Shown here: in pieces, positions 25,110 to 34,846 of the stretch | How the letters are laid out: each line of letters begins with the position of its first letter | Numbering within the stretch: position 1 is the first letter of the stretch | Source of the DNA: Deltaproteobacteria bacterium | GTDB lineage: Bacteria; Desulfobacterota; Desulfobulbia; Desulfobulbales; Desulfurivibrionaceae | DNA: 50,099 bases | Direction of reading: 5' to 3' | NCBI GenBank assembly: GCA_021811385.1 | Contig: JAJZPC010000008.1 | Span: 1 to 50,099 of the forward strand | Notes under the pieces: generated by a model | The model's database searches: none | Told to the model about the DNA's origin: nothing | What the model saw: the letters and a program-made list of their open reading frames with translations, nothing else | Made by a program: the position numbers and the translations under genes

Positions 25110-27530
25110 ATGAAACAAAATATCAGAAACAAGATGCTGTTTGCTTTTGGCGGGGTTTGCGTGTTCCTGCTGTTCCAGTTTGCCTTGAATCTTTATCTGC
25201 AGGCCAGGGTGGTCCGTTCCGTGACCTATGCCCGCGATGTGGGGTACGCCGGGAATGAGTTGACCATGGACCTCAAATATGACCTCTCGGAGGTGGCGGG
25301 ATGGATTGCGGACATCTCCGCGACCCGCGGGCTTGACGGATTGTCCGACGGTCTCAAAAAGGCTGAACATTCGGCGAATCTTTTCCATAAGCATATCCAG
25401 GAATTGATGGAGGTGTATCCCGACGAAAAAAAGCGGCTGGAAGAGGTGGATCAGGCTTTCAGCAAATATTATGAGAAAAATGTCTGGATGGCCGGGCAGT
25501 ATATCAAGGGCGGGCCGGAGCTCGGCAACAAGTCCATGGCCGAGGTTGATGCCTACGCGGAGGATATCCATAAGCGCCTCACCGAGCTGGAGACGGAGAT
25601 GACAACTCAATCCGCCGCCGCCATCCAGAGTGCCATGGATGCACTGTCGAGAAATGATATTGTTGGCGGCGTCCTTTCCGTTGCCGTCATACTCTTTACC
25701 CTGATTCTGGCTTGGATCTTTTCCGGCAGGATCAGCTCGGCGCTGGGGAAAATGATCGGCGTTGCCCAGCAGATAGCCGCAGGCAATACCAAGGTCCAGA
25801 TCGACACCAGCGCCACCGACGAGTTCGGTGTGCTTCAGTCCGCCATGGCTAAGATGGTGGAGGCGATCAACTCCGTGTCCACGGAAATTCTCCTGGTCTC
25901 TCAAGCGGCGATGGAGGGCAAGCTGAACACCCGCGCCGACGCAACGAAACATCAGGGAGATTTCAGTAAAATCGTCGATGGCATCAACAATATCATGGCA
26001 AGGCTGGTTGGGTTGCTGGACAGCATGCCCACTCCGGCCATGATCATCGACAATGATTTTAACGTGCAGTACATGAATGAACTCGGCGCCAGGGTCGGGG
26101 GCAAGACTCCGGCTCAACTGATCGGGACCAGATGCTACGACCATTTCAAGACCTCCGACTGCAAGACCGATCGTTGCGCTTGCGGTCAGGCGATGAGGAA
26201 CGGGCAAGACGCCAACTCGGAAACAGATGCCCATCCCGGCGGTTTGGATCTGGATATCAGCTATAGCGCCACGCCGCTCCGCGACGAGCAGGGCAAGATC
26301 ATCGGCGCCTTTGAGGTGGTAAGCGATCAGACCGCGATTAAAACGGCAGCCCGGGTTGCCGAGAAAATTGCAAAATACCAGGCCGTAGAAACGCATAAGT
26401 TGGTGGAATGTCTCGAGAAAATTGCAGATGGTGACATCTCTCTCGCCATTGAGACAGAACCCGCCGATACCGATACCGAGTCGGTGAAGCAAATTTTTGA
26501 CGGCATCGGCTCGGCGCTGACTACGCTGATTACTGCCTTGAACGAGATTACCAACATGGCCCGGGAGATTGCCGGCGGCAATCTGTTGGTCAAGATGAAG
26601 AAGCGGAGCGAACAGGATGAATTGATTCAGGCCCTGCAGGACATGGCTGAAAAGCTCAAGGAAATCATCACCGATGTGCGCGGCGCGGCGGACCAGGTTG
26701 CCTGCGGCAGTGAGGAGTTGAGCAGCAGCTCCCAGCAGGTTTCCCAAGGAGCCAGTGAGCAGGCCGCCTCGGTGGAGGAGATATCCTCGTCCATGGAAGA
26801 GCTTGCCAGCACCGTGGCCCAGACCGCCGACCATGCCCGGCAGACCGCGGCCATTTCCACAAAAGCTGCCGCCGATGCCGTGAACGGCGGCAAGGCGGTG
26901 GGTGAAACGGTGGCGGCCATGCAACTCATCGCCACCAAGATCGAGCTGATCGAGGAGATCGCCAGGCAGACCAATCTTCTGGCCCTGAATGCCGCCATCG
27001 AGGCGGCCAGGGCCGGGGAGCACGGCAAGGGTTTTGCCGTGGTGGCCTCCGAGGTGCGCAAGCTCGCCGAGCGCAGTCAGGTGTCGGCCCAGGAGATCAA
27101 GGGGGTTGCCGGCACCAGCGTTGAAACCGCATCCAACGCGGGCAGGCTCATCAACGAAATCGTCCCGCAGATCCAAAAAACAGCGGAGCTGGTCCACGAG
27201 ATCGATGCGGCCAGCAACGAGCAGGCCAGGGGCATTGACGAAAACGCCCGCGCCATCCAGCAGTTTGACCAGGTTATCCAGGCCAACAGCGCCGCCGCCG
27301 AGGAGATGGCCTCCACCAGCGAGGAGCTGACCGCTCAGGCAGCTCACCTGCAAGAGACCATCGCTTTTTTCAAAGTGGAGACGGAGAGTGGCCCCCGGAC
27401 CCAAAAGCGGGTGTTGCCTCCGCCTGCCTCGGCAGGGAAAAAGTCCCTCGCGGGCAAGGGCAAGGCCGGAAAAGGGGTGAAACTGTCCCTGCCGCCAACC
27501 CCAGGTGAAAGTGATTTCGAGCGGTATTAG
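25110..27530 (+). CDS. Methyl-accepting chemotaxis protein with PAS domain (MCP 1)
   Basis: This 806-residue membrane receptor has membrane helices at about 10-31 and 185-205 enclosing a helical periplasmic sensor of ~155 residues, then HAMP-like units (205-300), a PAS domain (about 300-410), further HAMP-like units (415-520) and the signalling hairpin. The PAS carries four clustered cysteines, C342, C351, C356 and C358, which could hold a metal or redox group. The hairpin tip is the conserved [20 protein letters not shown] block (616-635), and [10 protein letters not shown] fits the methylation-site consensus. A basic, glycine-rich linker ends in DFERY, a CheR/CheB-tether pentapeptide. The ATG at 25110 is preferred over an upstream TTG at 25086. 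Confidence 0.93.
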   Translation: MKQNIRNKMLFAFGGVCVFLLFQFALNLYLQARVVRSVTYARDVGYAGNELTMDLKYDLSEVAGWIADISATRGLDGLSDGLKKAEHSANLFHKHIQELMEVYPDEKKRLEEVDQAFSKYYEKNVWMAGQYIKGGPELGNKSMAEVDAYAEDIHKRLTELETEMTTQSAAAIQSAMDALSRNDIVGGVLSVAVILFTLILAWIFSGRISSALGKMIGVAQQIAAGNTKVQIDTSATDEFGVLQSAMAKMVEAINSVSTEILLVSQAAMEGKLNTRADATKHQGDFSKIVDGINNIMARLVGLLDSMPTPAMIIDNDFNVQYMNELGARVGGKTPAQLIGTRCYDHFKTSDCKTDRCACGQAMRNGQDANSETDAHPGGLDLDISYSATPLRDEQGKIIGAFEVVSDQTAIKTAARVAEKIAKYQAVETHKLVECLEKIADGDISLAIETEPADTDTESVKQIFDGIGSALTTLITALNEITNMAREIAGGNLLVKMKKRSEQDELIQALQDMAEKLKEIITDVRGAADQVACGSEELSSSSQQVSQGASEQAASVEEISSSMEELASTVAQTADHARQTAAISTKAAADAVNGGKAVGETVAAMQLIATKIELIEEIARQTNLLALNAAIEAARAGEHGKGFAVVASEVRKLAERSQVSAQEIKGVAGTSVETASNAGRLINEIVPQIQKTAELVHEIDAASNEQARGIDENARAIQQFDQVIQANSAAAEEMASTSEELTAQAAHLQETIAFFKVETESGPRTQKRVLPPPASAGKKSLAGKGKAGKGVKLSLPPTPGESDFERY

Positions 27531-27560
27531 GATTTTCGTCTTTTACGATGAGCGGTGATT

Positions 27561-27601
27561 GAAAGAGGGGCGCACCCCATGGTGCGCCCCTCTTTTTTTT
27601 T
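27561..27601 (+). terminator. Rho-independent terminator after MCP 1
   Basis: A 13-bp GC-rich stem (27564-27576 with 27581-27593) with a CCAT loop is followed by a run of Ts. It separates MCP 1 from the promoter at 27600. Confidence 0.93.
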
Positions 27602-27629
27602 GACTTTCCTTTTTTTGCGGGCCTATAAT
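27600..27629 (+). promoter_or_regulatory. Sigma-70-type promoter of the Cache protein and MCP 2 genes
   Basis: TTGACT, an 18-base spacer and a perfect TATAAT start right at the end of the preceding terminator. This gives a leader of about 195 bases before the ATG at 27830, in which I see no clear structure. Confidence 0.7.
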
Positions 27630-27829
27630 CATAAGTAGGCAAGTCGGTAATCTTGAGTCCCATTGGTTTTGTCTAAAAAAAACAACAAGATATATGCTGT
27701 CTGCTGCGTGCTGTCCATGGGTTGTTTGTTGCGGATGGTCGTGGCAAGGCTGTTTGTCGCAGGAATAGTTGCTGCCGTTGCTGAAGCGTTTTTTCTCTCT
27801 CTAACCCTTGAAAAAAAGAGGAATGTGCG

Positions 27830-28393
27830 ATGAAGAAAAGAATCGTTGCAGGTGTGTTCGGGATTGCCGTGCTGTTGACTGCCGGAAGCGTTCTTGCCGC
27901 GGAAAAAGCGCCTCAGAAGGTTGTTGACCTTGCCAACACCCAGTTGGTGAAGCTCGGTACGGATCCTGCAATCGTTCAGGCGGTAAAGGCGGAAAACGGC
28001 AAGGGCAAGACCCTGGATCAGATCAAGGAACAGGATAAGAAATGGCAGGCTACGCCAGGGGTCGTCGATTACATGAAGGCCCTGATGGACAATCCTTGCG
28101 GCAAGCGTCTCAAGGAGATTCAGAAGTCCGCCCCCTATTACGCCGAACTTTTCGTGATGGACAATCTGGGCGCCAATGCCTGCATGAGCGATAAAACCTC
28201 CGACTACTGGCAAGGCGACGAGCCCAAGTTCACCGAATCCTACAAGGGCGGGAAGGGCGCTGTTCACATCAGTGACGTGAAGTTTGACGACAGCTCTCAG
28301 ACCTACACTGTTCAGGTCTCCGTGCCTGTTAAGGATGGCGCCGCCGTGATCGGCGCGATGACCATCGGCATCGACGTGGATAAAATGAAATAA
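27830..28393 (+). CDS. Exported stand-alone Cache/PDC-like sensor protein
   Basis: This 187-residue protein has a clean signal peptide (basic start, GVFGIAVLLTAGSVLA, cleavage near residue 23-24) and no other membrane segment, so it should be free in the periplasm. The mature part resembles a single Cache (PDC) sensor domain of the kind normally fused to chemoreceptors or kinases: a long helix, then APYYAELFVMDNLGANACMS, a DYWQGDEPKF block and the strand pair ending in IGAMTIGIDVDKM. Two cysteines (C90, C118) could form a disulfide. It is the first gene after the promoter at 27600 and lies 61 bases upstream of MCP 2, so it is probably co-transcribed with that receptor and may feed ligand to it (inference). 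Its ligand is unknown. Confidence 0.8.
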   Translation: MKKRIVAGVFGIAVLLTAGSVLAAEKAPQKVVDLANTQLVKLGTDPAIVQAVKAENGKGKTLDQIKEQDKKWQATPGVVDYMKALMDNPCGKRLKEIQKSAPYYAELFVMDNLGANACMSDKTSDYWQGDEPKFTESYKGGKGAVHISDVKFDDSSQTYTVQVSVPVKDGAAVIGAMTIGIDVDKMK

Positions 28394-28454
28394 TCGGCCC
28401 GCAGGGTAAGATGTCGCTCCTCCGCTGCTAATTAATTTTTGCGAGGTTTCCGGA

Positions 28455-30581
28455 ATGATACGTTTGTCGGATATGAAGGTCGCTTCCAAGCTTACCCTGT
28501 GTTTCACGGCGATGATACTGTTCATGGTTGTTATCGGAGCAAGCGGCTATGTCGGTCTGAGCCGTCTCGAGGAAAATCTCCTCGATATTTCAGAAAAAAA
28601 GATGCCTGCCATCAACTACCTGCTCTCGGCCGATCGGGATCTGCAGCAGCTTCTTGTTGCCGAACGCTCGATGATTTTTGCCAGCACGGAAACGGACGTC
28701 TTCAAAGAGATGGTCAAGGATTACGAGGAAAACCTGGGCCAGGTAGTGCAGCGGATGGGCAAGTACAAAGCGCTTGCCGAGACATCCCAGGAAAAAGAAA
28801 TGCTGGCCAAATATGAAAAGGCCTTTGTCGAGTGGCAGGGGTTGTCGCGTCAGGTGGTCAACGGCAGGGTGGAGGATACCCGGGAGGGACGCAGCCTTGC
28901 CCTTGACCTTACTCTGAGTTCGGCAAATGAGAAGTTCGAGGAAATGCGGGGCATCATCGACAAGCTGCAGGAGCTCAACGAGGCATATATTGCCAAGGCG
29001 CAGGCGGACGCCACCACCACCTATAAGGGGGCGATGATTATACTGGCGACGGTGATCGGCGGCGGCGCCCTCATCGCAATCGTCCTCGCCCTGGTGGTCA
29101 GCAGGAATATCACCCTTCCCCTCGGCAGGGCCGTGGAGGTGAACGAACACCTTGCCCGTGGGGATGTGGAGATGAGCATCGAGGCCGACCGCAAGGACGA
29201 GATCGGCAAGATGCTCCATGCCATGCATGGGGTGGTGGAGAGCTTCAAAAGTACCGCCGGAGTGGCGGAGCGGATCGCCCTGGGAGATCTCGAGGTCAAC
29301 ATCCAGGTGCTTTCCGACAAGGATGTGCTGGGGAAATCCCTGGTGAACATGGTGGCAAACCTGAAGGAGACCGCCGGCATGGCGGAGCGGATTTCCCAGG
29401 GCGATCTTGATCTCCAGGTGCAGGTGCTTTCCGACAGGGATGTGCTGGGCAAGGCCCTGGACAAGATGGTGACGAATCTCAAGGAAACCGCCAAGATGGC
29501 GGAGCAGATCGCCTTGGGGGATCTGGATGTGGCGGTGCGGGTGCTTTCCGACAAGGATGTGTTGGGCGGCTCGCTTGCCAAAATGGTGGAGAACCTGAAG
29601 CAGACAGCGGCCAAGGCGGAACAGATCGCCGATGGCGACCTGCGCGGGGATGTGAAACTTCTTTCCGATAAGGACAGTCTTGGCAAGTCGCTGTCCATCA
29701 TGATTACCAAGCTGCGTCAGGTGATCGGCGAGGTGCGGGCGGCGGCGGATCAGGTGGCCTCGGGCAGTCAGGAACTGAGCAGCAGTTCGGAACAGGTCTC
29801 CCAGGGGGCCAGTGAGCAGGCGGCCTCAGTGGAGGAGATTTCTTCCTCCATGGAGGAGCTCTCCTCCACCGTGGCCCAGACCGCCGACCATGCCCGGCAG
29901 ACCGCCTCCATCGCCACCAAGGCTGCGGCCGATGCCGTGGCCGGCGGCAAGGCGGTTGGCGAAACCGTGGCCGCCATGCAGCACATCGCCGAAAAGATCG
30001 AACTCATCGAGGAGATTGCCCGGCAGACCAACCTGCTGGCCTTGAACGCCGCCATTGAAGCGGCAAGGGCCGGGGAGCACGGCAAGGGATTCGCCGTGGT
30101 GGCCGCCGAGGTGCGCAAGCTTGCCGAACGCAGCCAGGTGTCGGCCCAGGAGATCAAGGGCGTTGCTTCGTCGAGCGTGGAAACCGCGTCCGGTGCCGGT
30201 AAGCTCATCAATGACATCGTGCCGCAGATCCAGAAAACAGCGGAGCTGGTCCATGAGATCGACGCAGCCAGCAACGAGCAGGCCCGAGGCATCGACGAGA
30301 ACGCCCGAGCCATCCAGCAGTTTGACCAGGTGATCCAGGCCAACAGCGCCGCCGCCCAGGAGATGGCCTCCACCAGCGAGGAGCTGACCGGCCAGGCTGC
30401 GCAGATGCAGGATGCCATCGCTTTTTTCAAGGTAGATGTGGAAGACAGGCCCAGGCCCCAGGGGCGGCTTTTGCCTCTGTCCGCCCCTGCCGGCCCGGCA
30501 GGGAAAAAACTCGTCCCCAAGGGTAAGGGGGTGAAGCTGTCCCTTCCTGGCTCCGGGGAAGGGGATTTCGAGCGGTATTGA
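28455..30581 (+). CDS. Methyl-accepting chemotaxis protein with tandem poly-HAMP array (MCP 2)
   Basis: This 708-residue receptor has membrane helices at about 14-34 and 193-215 around a four-helix-bundle type periplasmic sensor (4HB_MCP-like). A canonical HAMP follows (about 216-265), then four tandem 39-residue HAMP-like units at 267-305, 306-344, 345-383 and 384-422, each with a GDL turn and an LSDKDxLG block. The signalling hairpin with [20 protein letters not shown] follows, then a linker and the C-terminal DFERY tether. The long HAMP stack would move the kinase-control tip far from the membrane or add gearing to the signal. No terminator separates it from the Cache gene upstream; a terminator at 30607 ends the unit. 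Confidence 0.94.
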   Translation: MIRLSDMKVASKLTLCFTAMILFMVVIGASGYVGLSRLEENLLDISEKKMPAINYLLSADRDLQQLLVAERSMIFASTETDVFKEMVKDYEENLGQVVQRMGKYKALAETSQEKEMLAKYEKAFVEWQGLSRQVVNGRVEDTREGRSLALDLTLSSANEKFEEMRGIIDKLQELNEAYIAKAQADATTTYKGAMIILATVIGGGALIAIVLALVVSRNITLPLGRAVEVNEHLARGDVEMSIEADRKDEIGKMLHAMHGVVESFKSTAGVAERIALGDLEVNIQVLSDKDVLGKSLVNMVANLKETAGMAERISQGDLDLQVQVLSDRDVLGKALDKMVTNLKETAKMAEQIALGDLDVAVRVLSDKDVLGGSLAKMVENLKQTAAKAEQIADGDLRGDVKLLSDKDSLGKSLSIMITKLRQVIGEVRAAADQVASGSQELSSSSEQVSQGASEQAASVEEISSSMEELSSTVAQTADHARQTASIATKAAADAVAGGKAVGETVAAMQHIAEKIELIEEIARQTNLLALNAAIEAARAGEHGKGFAVVAAEVRKLAERSQVSAQEIKGVASSSVETASGAGKLINDIVPQIQKTAELVHEIDAASNEQARGIDENARAIQQFDQVIQANSAAAQEMASTSEELTGQAAQMQDAIAFFKVDVEDRPRPQGRLLPLSAPAGPAGKKLVPKGKGVKLSLPGSGEGDFERY
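29253..29720 (+). repeat. Four tandem 117-bp units encoding HAMP-like repeats in MCP 2
   Basis: Four in-frame copies of a 39-codon unit lie head to tail. The protein units align without gaps and share GDL, LSDKD/LSDRD and a leucine/methionine-rich second helix. DNA identity is visible by eye in the cttccgacaaggatgtgctg segment. Confidence 0.9.
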
Positions 30582-30606
30582 TCCCCGATGTTTCCCCGCT
30601 CTGTTT

Positions 30607-30635
30607 AAAAACGCCCTCATTCCGAGGGCGTTTTT
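30607..30635 (+). terminator. Rho-independent terminator after MCP 2
   Basis: A 12-bp perfect stem (30607-30618 with 30624-30635, core ACGCCCTC/GAGGGCGT) with a 5-base loop ends in a T-tract. Confidence 0.92.
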
Positions 30636-30693
30636 CGTGTTGTGTTAGGCCTTTTGCTGATTCAATGCAGCCGGATGCTTCTTTTTTTATTCT

Positions 30694-30723
30694 TTGACGT
30701 GTTTTATTTCCCATGCGTATAAT
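30694..30723 (+). promoter_or_regulatory. Sigma-70-type promoter of MCP 3
   Basis: TTGACG, an 18-base spacer and a perfect TATAAT lie about 60 bases upstream of the ATG at 30787. The layout is the same as the promoter at 27600. Confidence 0.7.
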
Positions 30724-30786
30724 TATTTTACATGGGCAGTTGTACGGATACTCCCCATAGGGGACCGAACGGATAAGGAGCGGAGC

Positions 30787-32583
30787 ATGCTGAGAGAAAA
30801 AATCCGAAACATGGGGATCGCGGCAAAGCTGAACATGGCCATCGTGGCTGCGGTGCTGCTGCTCATGCTCGGGATGACCGTGGCGGTGAATTCGGCTGTG
30901 CGTTACGCGCTGAAGGAGCAGGGTGACGCCTTTGTCAGCACCCTGAAGGAGCAGCAGAAAAACCAAGAGGAATTGCTGCGGAAGGATCTGGTTCTGAAGG
31001 GGAAGTCCTTTGTCGAGATGCTGGCCAGGGTCGGACAGGATCTTATCCTGAACTATGAGTACGCCTTTCTTGAGAAGATCGTCCAGAGCGCGGCCAATGA
31101 TCCGGATATCGCCTTTGCCGTGTTTTACGACCGGGACGGCAAGGCCGTCACCACCTCAAGCGTCAGGCCGGAGGCTTTTCCTGCCCAGAATATCGTGAAC
31201 AAGGAGATTCTGGCCGGCGAGCAGAAGGTCGGTTCCGTGGTCATCGGCTTGAATTTCGCCGCGGTTGAGAAAAACATCGAGAAAACCCTTGCCCAGGGCA
31301 ACGAGGTGATCAATGCGGCCCAGCAGAGGCAAAAGGATGCTCTGCTGCGGATTGCCATGAGTATCGTCGGCTTCGCCGTCGTGGTGGTGCTGCTCATCGG
31401 CGGCATCGTCTATTTCACTGTCCATGCAATGCTCAGACCCCTGCGTGATGCGGTCGGGAAAGTGTTGCGGTTGGCTCAGGGCGATCTGAATGCCGAGATC
31501 GTCAGCACGAGCGGGGATGAAATCGGCCAGATGTGTGGGGCCATGGGGCGGATGATTGAAAATCTCAGGTCCACGGCGGCAATGGCCGGGCAGATCGCCG
31601 TGGGTAATCTGGATGTAAAGGTCAATATCCTTTCCGACAAGGACGTTATGGGGATCTCCCTGGCTAAAATGGTGGAAAATCTGAAGGTCAAGGCAGAGCA
31701 GATTGAAAAAGGAGATCTTGGCTCAAAAGTGGAGCTCCTTTCCGAGAATGATATGTTCGGCAAGGCCCTGGCTGCCTTGTTTCAGAGGTTGCGGCAGATT
31801 ATCAAGGAGGTGCAGGTCGCGGCAGATCAGGTTGTCTCCGGTAGTCAGGAGCTGAGCAGCAGCTCCCAACAGGTTTCGCAAGGGACCAACCAACAGGCTG
31901 CGGCAGTGGAGGAAATTTCCGCCTCCATGGAAGAGTTGGCCAGCACCGTGGCCCAGACGGCGGATCATGCCCGGCAGACTGCGGCCATAGCCACCAAAGC
32001 CTCTGCCGATGCGGTGGAGGGCGGAAAAGTCGTGGCGGAAACCGTGTCCGCCATGCAGCATATCGCGGAAAAGATCGGCTTTATTGAAGAGATTGCCAGG
32101 CAGACCAACCTGCTGGCCTTGAATGCCGCCATCGAGGCGGCCCGGGCCGGCGAGCACGGCAAGGGCTTTGCCGTGGTTTCCGCGGAGGTAAGGAAGCTTG
32201 CCGAGCGAAGTCAGTCCTCGGCCCAGGAGATCAAGGGGGTTGCCAATGCCAGTGTGGAAACGGCTGGAAACGCGGGCAGGCTTATCAACGAAATAGTGCC
32301 CCAGATTCAGAAAACCGCGGAGCTGGTCCAGGAGATCGACGCAGCCAGCAACGAGCAAGCCCGTGGTATTGATGAAAACGCCAAGGCCATCCAGCAGTTT
32401 GACCAGGTGATCCAGGCCAACAGCGCGGCCGCCCAGGAAATGGCCTCCACCAGCGAGGAATTGGCGGCTCAGGCCACGCATCTCCAGGAATCGATATCGT
32501 TTTTCAAGTTGAACAGTGGGGAAAATGATTCCTTGCCGGACGCGGATGAGGAGAGTTTCGACGGGACTTACAGGTTGACATAA
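30787..32583 (+). CDS. Methyl-accepting chemotaxis protein, Cache-type sensor, no tether (MCP 3)
   Basis: This 598-residue receptor has membrane helices at about 17-36 and 190-213. The periplasmic part has a long helix and a single-Cache-like strand pattern ([17 protein letters not shown], then [11 protein letters not shown]). A canonical HAMP (about 214-262) is followed by one full 39-residue HAMP-like unit (263-301) and a shortened 36-residue one (302-337), then the signalling hairpin with the same tip as its neighbours. It ends [21 protein letters not shown]-like, acidic and without the DFERY pentapeptide or the basic linker of the others. The ATG at 30787 follows a strong AAGGAG; the frame is open farther upstream but includes the promoter. 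Confidence 0.93.
   Translation: MLREKIRNMGIAAKLNMAIVAAVLLLMLGMTVAVNSAVRYALKEQGDAFVSTLKEQQKNQEELLRKDLVLKGKSFVEMLARVGQDLILNYEYAFLEKIVQSAANDPDIAFAVFYDRDGKAVTTSSVRPEAFPAQNIVNKEILAGEQKVGSVVIGLNFAAVEKNIEKTLAQGNEVINAAQQRQKDALLRIAMSIVGFAVVVVLLIGGIVYFTVHAMLRPLRDAVGKVLRLAQGDLNAEIVSTSGDEIGQMCGAMGRMIENLRSTAAMAGQIAVGNLDVKVNILSDKDVMGISLAKMVENLKVKAEQIEKGDLGSKVELLSENDMFGKALAALFQRLRQIIKEVQVAADQVVSGSQELSSSSQQVSQGTNQQAAAVEEISASMEELASTVAQTADHARQTAAIATKASADAVEGGKVVAETVSAMQHIAEKIGFIEEIARQTNLLALNAAIEAARAGEHGKGFAVVSAEVRKLAERSQSSAQEIKGVANASVETAGNAGRLINEIVPQIQKTAELVQEIDAASNEQARGIDENAKAIQQFDQVIQANSAAAQEMASTSEELAAQATHLQESISFFKLNSGENDSLPDADEESFDGTYRLT
31573..31797 (+). repeat. Two HAMP-like repeat units in MCP 3
   Basis: These are units of 39 and 36 codons, homologous to the array in MCP 2. 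The second lacks the first three residues of the unit. Confidence 0.75.
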
Positions 32584-32612
32584 GAATTTTTGGGCATTCG
32601 CGGAGGGACTGC

Positions 32613-34802
32613 ATGGGTAACAATCTCAGCATAAAGACGAAGATATTGGCTCTCGTCTTGAGTGGAATTTTGCTTATGACCCTGTTCAACATGGGCAAGC
32701 AGTATGTCGATTTCGACAAAACCCTGGCCTCCGCGAAAAAGACCCGGGCCGCCAGGGTAGGGGCCACATTCAAGAACTCTCTTGCGCAGCAACTCCAGAA
32801 TCTGTCCCTGGCCATGGAAACGTTGGTGAAAAATAAGGATGTTGTCCGTTCTTTTGCCGAGGGCAACAGAGAGGCGTTGATCCAGGATCTGGCCAATTAT
32901 AATGAAAAACTCAAGAAAGAATACGATATCGATCAGTTTCAATTCCACACCCCGCCGGCAACCAGTTTCTTGAGATTGCACAAAATCAGCCAGCACGGGG
33001 ATGATCTTTCTTCCTTCCGCAGCACGGTTGTCGAGGCCAATCAGAAAAAGAAAACGGTTGTCGGCCTCGAAGTCGGTGTCGGAGGGCCCGGGCTGCGGGT
33101 GGTATATCCCGTCTCCCATGAAAATAACCACATCGGCACCGTGGAATTCGGCGGGTCGATCAGCGGCCTGTTGAACAACCTCAAGGAAACCTTTGGCATA
33201 GAATACGCCATCGGCATCCGCCCGGATGTTTTCCAAAAAGCGCAGCGTTTGAAAACAGAGGCCACGGACATCCTGGCCGATAACCTGGTTTTTTACGCGA
33301 CATCCTCCGACATCGCCAAGAACATCATCAGCACCTATTCGGCCGGAAAAGACGAATATACGATCAACGGGAAATTGTTCGTTACCTATCCGTTGACCTT
33401 GACGGATTATCAGGGGCAGGAAATTGGTTACATCCTGGTCATGGATGATGTGCAGGATATCGTGGATGATCTGCAAAAAAAATTAATCGCCAACCTGGGC
33501 ATCAATCTTATTCTTGCGGCCATCATTCTGGCGGCTCTTTTTTTCTTTGTCCGGAAAGCCTTTCTCCCGATCAACGATGCCATTGTCATCTTTGACAGGA
33601 TTGCAGGGGGCGATCTGACGGTAGACATACAGGTGGATAAAAAAGACGAGGTTTCGCAGATGCTGGTCGCCATGAAAAACATGGTGGCAAATCTTCAGAA
33701 AACCGCAGGGATGGCAGAGCAGATCGCCACGGGTGATCTCGGCGTGGAAGTGACAATCCTTTCCGACAAGGATGTGCTGGGCAAATCCCTTGCCAATATG
33801 GTCGAGAACCTGAGGCGGACGGCAGCCAATGCGGAAATGATCGCCAACGGCAACCTGCGGGTGGATGTGAAGCTTCTTTCCGACAAGGACAGTCTCGGCA
33901 AGTCTCTTTCCGCCATGATCACCAAGCTGCGGCAGGTGATCGGCGATGTCCGGGCCGCCGCCGACCAGGTGGCATCCGGCAGCCAGGAGCTGAGCAGCAG
34001 CTCCCAGCAGGTCTCCCAAGGGGCGAATGAACAGGCCGCCGCGGTGGAGGAGATTTCCTCATCCATGGAGGAGCTGGCCAGCACCGTGTCTCAGACCGCC
34101 GACCATGCCCGGCAGACCGCGGCCATTTCCAACAAAACGGCCTCCGAGGCCGTGAGTGGCGGCAGGGCTGTGGCGGAAACCGTTACCGCCATGCAGCATA
34201 TCGCCGAAAAGATCGAGTTGATCGAGGAAATCGCCCGGCAGACCAACCTGTTGGCCTTGAATGCAGCCATTGAGGCGGCTCGGGCCGGCGAACACGGCAA
34301 GGGATTCGCCGTGGTGGCCGCCGAGGTGCGCAAGCTTGCCGAGCGCAGCCAGGTGTCGGCCCAGGAGATCAAGGGCGTGGCTATAAGCAGTGTGGAAACA
34401 GCGGCAAGGGCCGGGAAGTTGATCGATGATATTGTCCCCCAGATTCAGAAAACCGCCGAGTTGGTTCAGGAGATCGACGCGGCAGCCAATGAGCAGGCCC
34501 GCGGCATTGATGAAAACGCCAAGGCCATCCAGCAGTTCGATCAGGTGATCCAAAGTAACAGCGCGGCAGCCCAGGAGATGGCCTCCACCAGCGAGGAACT
34601 CACCGCCCAGGCCGGGCAGATGCAGGAAACCATCGCCTTTTTCAAGGTGGAGGCGGCGGGAGCGAAAGTCATGCCGCGCCCGGAGGGACGCCGCCCCTTG
34701 CCTCTGCCCGGCGCAAAGGCGAAGAAAGGAGGGGCGCCTTTGAAAGGGGGAGTGAAGCTGACCCTGCCAGGCGCGGGAGAAGGCGATTTCGAGCGGTATT
34801 GA
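32613..34802 (+). CDS. Methyl-accepting chemotaxis protein with double-Cache sensor (MCP 4)
   Basis: This 729-residue receptor has membrane helices at about 9-28 and 293-313 enclosing a large periplasmic sensor of ~260 residues. The [15 protein letters not shown] and DDLSSFR...VVEANQ blocks with [17 protein letters not shown] recall the dCache_3 double-sensor family. A second strand-rich half ends at [15 protein letters not shown]. After a canonical HAMP come two 39-residue HAMP-like units (364-402, 403-441), the signalling hairpin, a basic glycine-rich linker and DFERY. The gene starts 29 bases after MCP 3 with a GGAGGG site, so it is in the same operon. Confidence 0.94.
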   Translation: MGNNLSIKTKILALVLSGILLMTLFNMGKQYVDFDKTLASAKKTRAARVGATFKNSLAQQLQNLSLAMETLVKNKDVVRSFAEGNREALIQDLANYNEKLKKEYDIDQFQFHTPPATSFLRLHKISQHGDDLSSFRSTVVEANQKKKTVVGLEVGVGGPGLRVVYPVSHENNHIGTVEFGGSISGLLNNLKETFGIEYAIGIRPDVFQKAQRLKTEATDILADNLVFYATSSDIAKNIISTYSAGKDEYTINGKLFVTYPLTLTDYQGQEIGYILVMDDVQDIVDDLQKKLIANLGINLILAAIILAALFFFVRKAFLPINDAIVIFDRIAGGDLTVDIQVDKKDEVSQMLVAMKNMVANLQKTAGMAEQIATGDLGVEVTILSDKDVLGKSLANMVENLRRTAANAEMIANGNLRVDVKLLSDKDSLGKSLSAMITKLRQVIGDVRAAADQVASGSQELSSSSQQVSQGANEQAAAVEEISSSMEELASTVSQTADHARQTAAISNKTASEAVSGGRAVAETVTAMQHIAEKIELIEEIARQTNLLALNAAIEAARAGEHGKGFAVVAAEVRKLAERSQVSAQEIKGVAISSVETAARAGKLIDDIVPQIQKTAELVQEIDAAANEQARGIDENAKAIQQFDQVIQSNSAAAQEMASTSEELTAQAGQMQETIAFFKVEAAGAKVMPRPEGRRPLPLPGAKAKKGGAPLKGGVKLTLPGAGEGDFERY
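33702..33935 (+). repeat. Two tandem 117-bp HAMP-like repeat units in MCP 4
   Basis: Two gap-free 39-codon units match the first and last units of the MCP 2 array. The second unit ([17 protein letters not shown] and on) is almost the same as the last unit of MCP 2. Confidence 0.85.
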
Positions 34803-34846
34803 AAATGTTTTGTTTTTTCACTCAGGGAAGTTGAGGAGGGGGATGT

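Noticed and set aside
24972-27404. An 810-codon open frame antisense to MCP 1, and similar long antisense frames at 5497-6909, 42081-43763 and 43916-45832
   Set aside because: They mirror real genes with clear domains. The encoded sequences are rich in H, G, L and R with no motif, as expected when GC-rich third codon positions suppress stops on the other strand.
27640-27829. A cyclic-di-GMP or other riboswitch in the leader of the Cache protein gene
   Set aside because: I could not match the conserved core or tetraloop-receptor pattern of the known classes by eye.
31573-31797. Frameshift or deletion damage in MCP 3 because its second HAMP-like unit is short
   Set aside because: The unit loses exactly three codons, and the frame and downstream signalling domain are intact.
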